Shown here: positions 1 to 5,885 of the stretch, one piece after another
Layout: each line of letters begins with the position of its first letter
Position numbering within the stretch: position 1 is the first letter of the stretch
Assembly (NCBI GenBank): GCA_955652265.1
Contig: CATPBD010000177.1
Location: forward strand, 1 to 5,885
Origin: an uncultured Gemmatimonadaceae bacterium
GTDB lineage: Bacteria > Gemmatimonadota > Gemmatimonadetes > Gemmatimonadales > Gemmatimonadaceae
Length of the DNA: 5,885 bases
Direction: 5' to 3'
Notes under the pieces: generated by a model
Told to the model about the DNA's origin: nothing
Database searches by the model: none
Seen by the model: the letters and a program-made list of their open reading frames with translations, nothing else
Translations under genes and position numbers: made by a program

Positions 1-205
1 AGATGATCGTGGATGCGAACACGGACCCGACGGCCACGACAACCACAAAATCAAAGGCATTGAGCTTGGAGAGCGTGCGTTTGCCCGACCCGCGCAGCAG
101 GATCATGAGCGCCGCAAAGCCGATGATCGAAAGCGTGACTGTTCTGCCGACGTTGTACCAGCTCTGGAAGAAAAAAGGCGCATGCGCAATCACAGGATTC
201 GACAT
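1..205 (-). CDS. DUF421/YetF-like membrane protein, N-terminal part (runs off left edge)
   Basis: Only the first 68 residues lie in the window; the rest is beyond base 1. After a short N-terminus with an FFFQSWYN stretch there is a hydrophobic helix (about residues 22-37), then LLRGSGKRTLSKLNAFDF (about 36-53) and a second hydrophobic run to the edge. The pattern of helix, R-x-x-GKR, then 'L-x-x-FD' at the head of the next helix is the hallmark of the N-terminal membrane domain of DUF421/YetF proteins. Their molecular role is not firmly known; Bacillus relatives affect spores and envelope. The start is the ATG at 205-203, preceded on the minus strand by GGTGA at an 8-base spacing, which can pair weakly with the anti-SD. 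It is divergent from the dsbD unit. Family call is fairly sure, function unknown. Confidence 0.75.
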   Translation of the reverse strand, partial: MSNPVIAHAPFFFQSWYNVGRTVTLSIIGFAALMILLRGSGKRTLSKLNAFDFVVVVAVGSVFASTII

Positions 206-286
206 GGTGGATTTCACCCGAACACGGTAAGAAACGACGGGTACCTACAGCAGGGATCGCGCCTTTGCGTGGTATATTCATCCTCA
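206..286. promoter_or_regulatory. Divergent intergenic region between the DUF421 gene and the dsbD unit
   Basis: This 81-base stretch separates two gene starts pointing away from each other, so it should carry a promoter for each. For the plus strand there is a clear TATATT (273-278). For the minus strand I see no convincing -10/-35 pair. No inverted repeat strong enough to call an operator and no riboswitch-like structure is visible. Confidence 0.5.
273..278 (+). promoter_or_regulatory. Candidate -10 box (TATATT) for the dsbD unit
   Basis: TATATT stands out in a GC-rich spacer and differs from TATAAT at one position. It ends 8 bases before the ATG at 287, so transcription would begin at or within a base or two of the start codon. 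No TTGACA-like hexamer is present 16-18 bases upstream, and there is no Shine-Dalgarno sequence before the ATG. Both facts fit a leaderless mRNA. The call rests on pattern and position only. Confidence 0.4.
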
Positions 287-838
287 ATGAACAAACTCGC
301 ATTCCTGCTGCTCATTCCACTCGTGGCGGCCACCAATCAGCTACGCGGTCGGGACGCGATGCCGGGTGGGGCCGTCCCAATGCGTACGGTCGAAGGTAAG
401 CGTGCACTTTCGATTCGACCGGTTCGATGGACCGTTGTTGGAGGCAGCTCACCGCTCGATGTCACCTCTGGTCGCACGGTGCCGATCACGCTCCAGGCCG
501 ACATCGCGAGGGGTTGGCACATCTACTCGCTGACCCAGAAGGCAGGCGGACCGATCCCACTTTCCATTCAACTTATCGACCCCGGCGATGTGGTTGTCCG
601 CGGCGTCATCAAAGCGCCCAAACCGGAGCGCATCTTCGACAAGAACTTTGGCATCGAGACCGAGCTCTATTCGGGGAGTCCACGTTTCACGATTCCCGTG
701 GGCGTTCCCGGTCGATCACAATCGGGCATCCGGAAGCTTCAGATTGGTGCGCGCTATCAGGTTTGCAGCGCCACTCTCTGTCTTCCGGCTCGCACGGACA
801 AGCTGGGCGTGGTGCTCCGAATCGTGGGTCGCAAATGA
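287..838 (+). CDS. Secreted DsbD-alpha-like (DsbC/DsbD N-terminal) domain protein
   Basis: A 183-residue protein matching the N-terminal alpha domain of the thiol:disulfide interchange protein DsbD, here encoded as a separate gene. Residues 1-15 (K3, then a hydrophobic run ending LVAA) look like a signal peptide, so the protein should act outside the cytoplasmic membrane. Family marks are G-W-H-I-Y-S at 76-81, a GGPIP loop at 87-91 and the redox pair in YQVCSATLCLP (C160, C165). In DsbD these cysteines take electrons from the membrane domain and pass them to substrates such as disulfide isomerases or cytochrome c maturation proteins. The pair is Cx4C rather than the Cx5C of E. coli DsbD. Start chosen at 287 because it gives the signal peptide; an in-frame ATG at 182 adds a leader with no such character and would overlap the divergent gene. 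It overlaps the downstream gene by ATGA. Confidence 0.83.
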   Translation: MNKLAFLLLIPLVAATNQLRGRDAMPGGAVPMRTVEGKRALSIRPVRWTVVGGSSPLDVTSGRTVPITLQADIARGWHIYSLTQKAGGPIPLSIQLIDPGDVVVRGVIKAPKPERIFDKNFGIETELYSGSPRFTIPVGVPGRSQSGIRKLQIGARYQVCSATLCLPARTDKLGVVLRIVGRK

Positions 839-2151
839 GCACTGGATTTCTCTGGCTCGCGGCGAGCACGGGGCTTCTCTCGCTTCTCACCCCCTGTGTT
901 TTCCCCATGGTGCCGGTCACGATCGCCTATTTCGCGAGACCGGATGGCGACAGATCACCAGGTTTGCGCCGCCCGCTCCTCTTCGGTCTTGGGATCGTCG
1001 CGACGTTCACGGTGCTCGGGCTTGCTCTCGCCGCGGTGTTTGGCGCTGCTGGTCTGAATCGATTCGCGTCGGATCCTTGGGTGAATCTGATTCTTGCCGC
1101 GCTGTTTCTGGTTTTCGCAATGAACCTCTTCGGGTGGCTCGCCACTCCGGTACCGTGGCGACTTGCAAATGCTGCTGACCGTGCTTCGCGTGGTGTAACT
1201 CCAGGCAGCTCGCTTGGCGCGCTCATCATGGGTGCTACCTTCACGCTGACATCGGTGACATGCACTGCGCCATTCGTCGGAACACTTCTCGTTCTCGCGT
1301 CTCGAGGATCGTGGGCGATGCCGGTGATCGGGATGATCGTCTATTCGACAGCCTTTGCGCTGCCATTTGTAGTCCTCGCGCTGGTGCCGCGGTCACTTTC
1401 AGGACTTCCGCGCGCGGGCGCCTGGATGCAAACGCTCCGCGTCCTGATTGGTTTGCTCGAGATCGGAGCGGCAATCAAGTTCGTCTCGAACGCGGATCTC
1501 GTTCTCGGTTGGGGAATCTTCACGCGTAACGCACTCCTCCTCGCGTGGTCGGCACTTGCTCTGGCGGGTGCCGCGTATCTGGCGCGAAGTGCGCGTGCGC
1601 GAATTCAAAGACGCGGCCTTGCTTTGGAGACTTTGGTCGCGATCGCAGCCGCGCTCCTCCTTGCGGCATGGCTTGCGTCGGGATTGAATGAACGGCGCCG
1701 GCTTGACCAGATAGAAGCCTTCCTGCCGCCAGCCTCTCCGATGAGCCCGTCAGCATCTCCGGGCCGTGGGACTCCGACATGGCTGCTAAATGATTATCCC
1801 GGCGCGCTCGCGAGCGCACGCGCAACCAGCAGACTTGTCTTCGTCGATTTCACCGGCTACACCTGCACGAACTGCCGCTGGATGGAGGCGACCATCTTCA
1901 GCCGTCCCGATGTGAGCGCGGAGCTTAGCCAATTCGTGCTCTCACGTCTTTATACCGATGGCGATGGGGATGTCTACGAACGCCAGCAGGCGTTTCAGGA
2001 GAAGACTTTCGGAACAGTGGCCCTTCCGCTCTACGCGGTGATGACAGCCGACGGCAAAGTGCGGGCAACGTTTAGTGGCCTCACCCGGAATCCCGCGGAG
2101 TTCATTGGTTTTCTCGAACGCGCCCGCGAGCGCCAGGTCGCGAGCCGCTAG
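835..2151 (+). CDS. dsbD: DsbD-like thiol:disulfide transporter, beta membrane domain plus gamma thioredoxin domain
   Basis: A 438-residue protein. The first ~285 residues hold about eight hydrophobic helices (roughly 3-33, 49-72, 81-102, 127-152, 160-182, 197-217, 228-248, 262-280). They contain the two conserved DsbD-beta cysteines, C21 in TPCVFPM and C143 in SVTCTAPF. A Pro/Ser-rich linker (about 297-310) leads to a thioredoxin-like gamma domain with FVDFTGYTCTNCRWME, active site C344-T-N-C347, and a cis-Pro candidate in VALPLY. By family, electrons pass from cytoplasmic thioredoxin to the beta cysteines, then gamma, then the alpha domain, which is the gene just upstream. The ATG at 835 overlaps that gene's TGA (ATGA), suggesting translational coupling; no good ribosome site is seen. 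A longer open frame upstream is only a shadow of the alpha gene. Its stop overlaps the convergent gene. CcdA-type proteins are an alternative name, but the fused gamma domain favours DsbD. Confidence 0.88.
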   Translation: MSTGFLWLAASTGLLSLLTPCVFPMVPVTIAYFARPDGDRSPGLRRPLLFGLGIVATFTVLGLALAAVFGAAGLNRFASDPWVNLILAALFLVFAMNLFGWLATPVPWRLANAADRASRGVTPGSSLGALIMGATFTLTSVTCTAPFVGTLLVLASRGSWAMPVIGMIVYSTAFALPFVVLALVPRSLSGLPRAGAWMQTLRVLIGLLEIGAAIKFVSNADLVLGWGIFTRNALLLAWSALALAGAAYLARSARARIQRRGLALETLVAIAAALLLAAWLASGLNERRRLDQIEAFLPPASPMSPSASPGRGTPTWLLNDYPGALASARATSRLVFVDFTGYTCTNCRWMEATIFSRPDVSAELSQFVLSRLYTDGDGDVYERQQAFQEKTFGTVALPLYAVMTADGKVRATFSGLTRNPAEFIGFLERARERQVASR

Positions 2152-3254
2152 GGTTTCTTGGGGGGCGGCGGGGCGACGCCCGCTCTGTCCGCGCGCTTTA
2201 GCACTTCTTCCGCCGTCGAGAGCGGGCCGTAGTGCGCCTCCTGCGCCGCCTCGATCTTCTTGGCGATCGCCTCCGTCTCCTTGTCCTTCTTTCCTCTCCG
2301 AAAGATGAACTCGGGGGCCAGCGCCACTCCGAGCACGGTAAGCGGAAGGATCTGAATTGTCTGAATCAGCAGCGACACAGCGATCGCGTCATTGCGCGAA
2401 GCGCCGAACTGCTCAGCCATCAGGGCATAGACGAACTGGAAGAATCCGAGGTTCCCAGGGGTTGCGCGGATGATCAGCCCAACGTTGATGCCGAGCAGGC
2501 AGGCAAGACTTCCTGCGAGGGGGATCGAGACATGCGCTGCGGCGGCGGCGAACTCGAAAGTCCAGAGCTGACACGCCCATGCCGCGAGGGACAGGAGCAT
2601 TGCAGCCAGAAAGCGGGGCCCTGTCGCCAGGCGCCCAGCCGTCTGCCCGAAGCTCACGAAATACGCACGAACCCTCCCCCAAACGGTGCGAGCCCTGGCG
2701 CGCCGCTCGGGCACGTGCTCGGGCTTGATGTGCCTGGTGGCGTACACAAAGAACATCAACAGAGCGATGATGACGACGAGCAGAATCTCCGCTGGTACCT
2801 TCCATCGCTCGAACTGAGGCGGCAGCTGGAACACGAGAACGCCGAAGACCAGCAGCATCACGAACCCGATCGGATCGAACAGCTTTTCCAGGGCCATCGA
2901 GGCGAGCACCGTAGAGCTGGGTACGCCGCTCACTCGCGAAACGAATACAACGCGTGCCGCGTCTCCGCCGCTGGCGACCAGAACATTGTTGAGACCGGCG
3001 CCGGCTACCGTGGCTCGCACGGCCAGCGGCAGCGACTTGATCCCGATTGGGCGGAGGAAGAGCCACCAGCGCACGCCCTTTATCAGCACCGAGAGAAGGT
3101 TTACGCCGATTGCGGCGGCGAGAAGCGGGAGCGATGCGTGCCGCATCGAGTTCCACGCGGCGTGCCAATTTATTGTGCGGGCGAAGAGAACGAGGAAGAC
3201 GAGAATCGCGGCGGAAATCGCCCAGCGAATCCCCTTCTTGAGCTCAGGACTCAT
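2148..3254 (-). CDS. Flippase-like / LPG-synthase transmembrane domain protein (UPF0104, PF03706-type)
   Basis: A 368-residue integral membrane protein with about eight hydrophobic segments (roughly 10-27, 41-59, 78-94, 128-144, 154-171, 214-240, 244-262, 288-316). Family marks are VRWWLFLRP (61-69), LNN (88-90), ASGGDAAR (94-101), LEKLFDP (122-128) and ATPGNLGFFQF (264-274). The family includes the membrane part of MprF and AglD-like proteins and is tied to moving or modifying lipids or lipid-linked sugars; the substrate here cannot be read from sequence. It lacks the soluble aminoacyl-transferase domain of MprF, so it is not a lysyl-PG synthase. Residues 319-368 form a charged tail ending in a PPPPKKP run. 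The ATG overlaps the deacetylase stop (ATGA) with no ribosome site, so translation is probably coupled. The stop lies within the CTAG shared with dsbD. A long antisense frame (2232-3281) is a codon shadow. Confidence 0.82.
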   Translation of the reverse strand: MSPELKKGIRWAISAAILVFLVLFARTINWHAAWNSMRHASLPLLAAAIGVNLLSVLIKGVRWWLFLRPIGIKSLPLAVRATVAGAGLNNVLVASGGDAARVVFVSRVSGVPSSTVLASMALEKLFDPIGFVMLLVFGVLVFQLPPQFERWKVPAEILLVVIIALLMFFVYATRHIKPEHVPERRARARTVWGRVRAYFVSFGQTAGRLATGPRFLAAMLLSLAAWACQLWTFEFAAAAAHVSIPLAGSLACLLGINVGLIIRATPGNLGFFQFVYALMAEQFGASRNDAIAVSLLIQTIQILPLTVLGVALAPEFIFRRGKKDKETEAIAKKIEAAQEAHYGPLSTAEEVLKRADRAGVAPPPPKKP

Positions 3255-3940
3255 TCAGTCGGCAGAGTCGCGAACTCGTAGCCTTCGTTCTTGAGCCTGT
3301 CGATGATGTGCGGCAGTGCGGCAGCGGTCTGCATCCGGTCGCCATCGGGATTGTTGCCGTCGCCGTCGTGCAGCAGGACGATCGAGCCGGGCGAAACGCC
3401 TTCAAGCGTGCGGCGCACGATTTCTTCGACGCCGGGACGATCACTGTCCCACACGCCGAGTGACCAGCCGACGGTGCGCTCACCGTATGAGCTCGCAATC
3501 GAGCTCGTCCACGGACTCCGAAACCCGTGTGGCGCGCGGAAGTACCGCGGGGCAGGCGCACCTGCCCGCCTGATCGCGCGAAGTCCAAGCCGGATGTCGC
3601 GGCTCACGTAGAACGGACTCTTGAAGTGGAGCCTCTGATGAAAGTAGCCGTGATTCCCAATCTGATGCCCTTCGTGTGAGATCCTTCGCACCAGCTCGGG
3701 CCAGCGCTCAGCGTGACTGCCCAAAATGAAGAAGGTCGCGCGCACGCCCTTTTCGGCGAGAGTGTCGAGGATGACCGGGGTCGCGTCCGGATTGGGGCCG
3801 TCATCGAACGTCAGCGCAACCACCTTGCGGTCGCTATCGATCTTTCCCAAGGCGCGACCGAAGATCGGACTGTTACGGTGGAACGCACCGTGTACGGCCC
3901 CTCCAATTACTGAAACTCCCAGTGCGGCAAACGCGATCAT
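3251..3940 (-). CDS. Polysaccharide deacetylase (NodB homology, CE4), membrane-anchored
   Basis: A compact 229-residue protein: an N-terminal hydrophobic segment (about 2-20) that could anchor or export it, then one NodB domain. Motifs are in order: TFDDGP (44-49; D46 candidate base, D47 metal ligand), H97-x3-H101 in GNHGYFH (metal ligands), R135-A-P-H-G139, the GWSLGVWDSD region (158-167) in the place of motif 4, and IVLLHDG (187-193; H191). All metal-binding residues are present, so an active metal-dependent N- or O-deacetylase is expected. Its substrate could be chitin-like, peptidoglycan or a glycolipid sugar. Its position between a glycosyltransferase and a flippase-like protein suggests it trims an acetyl group from the sugar that the transferase adds. 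AGGA lies 10 bases before the ATG, and the start overlaps the glycosyltransferase stop (ATGA). Topology, and so the compartment of action, is not clear: basic residues follow the hydrophobic segment. Confidence 0.88.
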   Translation of the reverse strand: MIAFAALGVSVIGGAVHGAFHRNSPIFGRALGKIDSDRKVVALTFDDGPNPDATPVILDTLAEKGVRATFFILGSHAERWPELVRRISHEGHQIGNHGYFHQRLHFKSPFYVSRDIRLGLRAIRRAGAPAPRYFRAPHGFRSPWTSSIASSYGERTVGWSLGVWDSDRPGVEEIVRRTLEGVSPGSIVLLHDGDGNNPDGDRMQTAAALPHIIDRLKNEGYEFATLPTE

Positions 3941-5091
3941 TCGTGTGTGTTCCTGCGCAGCACAGCAGTATAGATGTCGAGGACGGCCTCGGTCACCTTG
4001 GCCCAGGAGTACTGCTCCGCCTCCTGACGGCCGCGCTTGCCGAGTCGAGCTCGAAGGGTCTCGTCGTCCAGAAGTCTCACCAGTGCATCGGAGAGATCAT
4101 CTATATCCCCACAATGCACCATTAGTGCCTCTCGCTCGTGTTTTACCACGTCCCGGAAGCCGTAGATGTCTGAGCAGACGACCGGGGTCTCGCACGCCAT
4201 CGACTCGAGGAGTGTGATTCCAAATGAGGCCTTGGTGGTAGGGCAGGCGTACATGGCGCTATGCGCGTAGTAACCGGGCCGCTCGCCGAGCACGGAGCCG
4301 ACAAACGTGATGTCGGGATCTCCGCCCGCCGCGCGATAATAGTGCTTGCGGAGGGGCCCGTCGCCCACAACGACAAGCTGCGCCTCGCGGTTCCTGCCGC
4401 GGACTTTCTTGAACGATTCTATGAGAGTGGTGAGGCCGTTACGCGGGTCGAATCTTCCAAGGAAGAGAATGACGGGAACATCGGTGCGAAGAGCGGCGGG
4501 GCGGGGGGCGTGCGGGTTGAAGACGTCGGTGTCGATTCCGTTGGGAACGATCGTCCAATTGGCTTCGAAGTATCGATTGAGGGCGATCGTGGTCGAATGC
4601 GACACGGCTATTGCCGCGTGAAGCTGATCGAGGCGCTTCTGGAAGTATCGCTTGCCGATGGCGTAGCCGATCGAGCGATCGAAATACGTGTGGAACGTGC
4701 CGACTACCGGGCAGTTGGCTTCTTCGATTGCCAGCACCGGTAGAACCGGGCTGAGTGGCGAATGGACGTGAATGATGTCGTACTGCCCAAGGCTGAACAC
4801 ACGCTTCAGCGCCTTGCGGAGCTCGTATCCCCATGTAAATCGCGCCTGGGATCCATTGGCGTAAATGGGCTGGCTCTTGCCGATGCGAATGACGTGCGGC
4901 TCGTACCGTGCGCCCCGAATGTTGGACGTGATGATGTCTACCTGGTGTCCGTATCGACGCGCCTCGCGCGCGAAGAAGTGCACGTGCTCGCAAATGCCGC
5001 CCAGGTGCGGATAGTAGTACTCCGTGACGAGCGCAATTCTGAGCGGGCGCGCGTGCTGAACGTGCGCCATGGGGAGCGACGCCGCTGGCAT
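3937..5091 (-). CDS. GT4-family glycosyltransferase (PimA-like)
   Basis: A 384-residue GT-B enzyme with this start. The N-terminal Rossmann half opens with RIALVTEYYYPHLGG (18-32) and includes HVHSPLSP and GTFHTYFD, as in GT4 enzymes that act on a lipid or glycan acceptor. The C-terminal half begins at VILFLGRFDPRNG and continues through VVVGDGPL and SFGITLLESMAC. No membrane helix is seen, so it should be cytosolic or peripheral. Two donor-site positions are unusual: Asn218 where GT4 enzymes usually have Lys (GRxxPxKG), and Ala288 where the first Glu of the E-x7-E motif is expected (the second, Glu296, is present). Nucleotide-sugar and acceptor are unknown. Start choice is uncertain: ATG 5091 has GGAG three bases upstream; ATG 5139 would overlap ppdK by 20 bases with no ribosome site; ATG 5070 lies closest to the conserved domain. 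The stop overlaps the deacetylase start by ATGA. Confidence 0.87.
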   Translation of the reverse strand: MPAASLPMAHVQHARPLRIALVTEYYYPHLGGICEHVHFFAREARRYGHQVDIITSNIRGARYEPHVIRIGKSQPIYANGSQARFTWGYELRKALKRVFSLGQYDIIHVHSPLSPVLPVLAIEEANCPVVGTFHTYFDRSIGYAIGKRYFQKRLDQLHAAIAVSHSTTIALNRYFEANWTIVPNGIDTDVFNPHAPRPAALRTDVPVILFLGRFDPRNGLTTLIESFKKVRGRNREAQLVVVGDGPLRKHYYRAAGGDPDITFVGSVLGERPGYYAHSAMYACPTTKASFGITLLESMACETPVVCSDIYGFRDVVKHEREALMVHCGDIDDLSDALVRLLDDETLRARLGKRGRQEAEQYSWAKVTEAVLDIYTAVLRRNTHE

Positions 5092-5094
5092 CAG

Positions 5095-5098
5095 CTCC
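5095..5098 (-). promoter_or_regulatory. Possible ribosome binding site (GGAG) for the glycosyltransferase
   Basis: Read on the minus strand, GGAG sits three bases before the ATG at 5091. The spacing is short, but it is the only purine-rich match near any of the three candidate starts, and it decides my choice of start for the GT4 gene. Confidence 0.3.
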
Positions 5099-5119
5099 AG
5101 GCGCCGAGCGTGACCGAGC

Positions 5120-5885
5120 TTACGCTTCAAGAGCGGCATGAGCTGCGGCTAAGCGCGCGATTGGTACTCTGAACGGTGAGCATGACACATAATCGAGTCC
5201 CAGCGAATGACAGAAAGCGATTGAGCGCGGCTCGCCGCCGTGCTCCCCGCAAATTCCAAGTTTGATCTTTGGACGAACCCGCCGTCCATCCTCAACAGCC
5301 ATCCTTACGAGCCTTCCTACCCCTTCTGTGTCAAGGACCTGAAAAGGATCATCTGCAAAAATACCCCGATCTATGTAAGAGGGAAGGAACCGGCCCGCAT
5401 CGTCCCGGCTCAGCCCCATGGTTGTCTGTGTCAGATCATTTGTTCCGAAGGAGAAAAATTCGGCCGACTGCGCGATCTCCGCGGCGGTGAGAGCCGCGCG
5501 AGGCAGCTCGATCATCGTGCCAATCAGGTAGGAGATCTTCTCGCCCATCCCGCCAAGCACGCGTTTGGCGACGTCGTCGATCACTGCGCGCTGGTGCTCG
5601 AATTCCCGCACGGTCGATACCAATGGAATCATGATCTCAGGCTTTACCATGATGCCGCGACGCATTGCGCGAACCGCGGCTTCCAGTATGGCGCGGCCCT
5701 GCATCTCTGTAATCTCCGGGTAAGTAATGCCGAGCCTGCAGCCGCGGTGACCAAGCATCGGATTGGTTTCCCGAAGTGATTCTATGATGCGATTGAGATC
5801 CGCGCGCGGAATATCGAGCGTGCGCGCGAGAAGCTTGCTCTCCTCGCCCCCGTGCGGAAGGAACTCGTGCAGCGGCGGATCGAGC
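5120..5885 (-). CDS. ppdK: Pyruvate, phosphate dikinase, C-terminal 254 residues (runs off right edge)
   Basis: This is the PEP/pyruvate-binding TIM-barrel end of PPDK; the full enzyme is about 880 residues, and the ATP-grasp and phospho-histidine domains lie beyond base 5885. It interconverts pyruvate, ATP and phosphate with PEP, AMP and pyrophosphate in the cytoplasm. Visible marks are [59 protein letters not shown], the catalytic Cys in GICGEHGG (codon at 5251-5249) and the typical end [15 protein letters not shown]. The GTNDLTQ and C-terminal wording distinguish it from PEP synthase and PTS enzyme I. The frame is intact to a TAA at 5122-5120. It is followed by the GT4 gene with a gap of 28 bases or an overlap of 20, depending on that gene's start, so it may head the same transcript. 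Confidence 0.95.
   Translation of the reverse strand, partial: LDPPLHEFLPHGGEESKLLARTLDIPRADLNRIIESLRETNPMLGHRGCRLGITYPEITEMQGRAILEAAVRAMRRGIMVKPEIMIPLVSTVREFEHQRAVIDDVAKRVLGGMGEKISYLIGTMIELPRAALTAAEIAQSAEFFSFGTNDLTQTTMGLSRDDAGRFLPSYIDRGIFADDPFQVLDTEGVGRLVRMAVEDGRRVRPKIKLGICGEHGGEPRSIAFCHSLGLDYVSCSPFRVPIARLAAAHAALEA

Noticed and set aside
182..286. Upstream ATG (182) for the alpha-domain protein
   Set aside because: The added residues hide the signal peptide and would overlap the divergent DUF421 gene; the ATG at 287 fits the secreted protein better.
427..834. N-terminal extension of the dsbD beta-gamma frame back to 427
   Set aside because: It overlaps the alpha-domain gene in another frame, is low-complexity and unlike DsbD, and the protein from 835 begins exactly where the first membrane helix is expected.
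2168..2183. GC-rich inverted repeat considered as a terminator for the convergent genes
   Set aside because: It gives only a stem of about 5 pairs, lies inside the coding tail of the flippase-like gene, and has no T-run after it on either strand.
2537..2552. Short GCG/GGC triplet repeat
   Set aside because: It encodes a run of alanines in a membrane segment and is ordinary GC-rich codon use, not a microsatellite of note.
2413..3168. A 251-codon minus-strand frame inside the flippase-like gene
   Set aside because: It is another frame of the same strand, Arg/Ala/Ser-rich with no recognisable features, and wholly inside a well-supported gene.
2232..3281. A 349-codon open frame on the plus strand opposite the flippase-like gene
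   Set aside because: Its product is Arg/Glu/His/Gln-rich with no domain, signal or membrane segment, as expected of an antisense shadow of a GC-rich gene. The minus-strand gene has clear family motifs and ATGA/CTAG joints.
4261..4743. A 160-codon plus-strand frame opposite the glycosyltransferase
   Set aside because: Antisense shadow with no domain or ribosome site; the glycosyltransferase on the other strand is well supported.

Overview
The window is GC-rich and almost entirely coding. It looks like chromosomal housekeeping and envelope DNA from a free-living bacterium, probably diderm, since a DsbD system normally serves a periplasm. The gene set and protein style (split DsbD, PpdK, GT4 transferase, NodB-type deacetylase) would fit a soil lineage such as Gemmatimonadota or a similar phylum. 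That placement is inference from style only; there is no rRNA or marker gene here.

Left part, 1-2151. A DUF421/YetF-like membrane protein gene runs off the left edge on the minus strand. It is divergent from a two-gene plus-strand unit that encodes a split DsbD. The first gene (287-838) is a secreted DsbD-alpha-like domain with a Cx4C pair. The second (835-2151) is the DsbD beta membrane domain fused to a gamma thioredoxin-like domain. The two overlap by ATGA. Together they should carry reducing equivalents from cytoplasmic thioredoxin across the membrane to extracytoplasmic partners. The 81-bp divergent spacer (206-286) is the only real intergenic DNA in the window. It holds a TATATT box so close to the first dsbD start that a leaderless mRNA is plausible.

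Right part, 2148-5885, all on the minus strand and read right to left. The 3' end of ppdK (pyruvate phosphate dikinase) comes first, followed very closely by a GT4 glycosyltransferase, a NodB-type polysaccharide deacetylase and a flippase-like membrane protein of the LPG-synthase TM/UPF0104 family. The last three genes are joined by ATGA overlaps, so they are very likely cotranscribed and translationally coupled. A reasonable but untested reading is a small envelope glycan or glycolipid module: transfer a sugar, deacetylate it, and move or anchor the product in the membrane.

The dsbD unit and the flippase-like gene converge tail to tail and share the tetramer CTAG as both stop codons, leaving no room for a terminator between them. 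I see no mobile element, tRNA, rRNA, CRISPR array or phage gene. The most unusual signal is in the GT4 enzyme, where two residues that normally contact the nucleotide-sugar donor are replaced.
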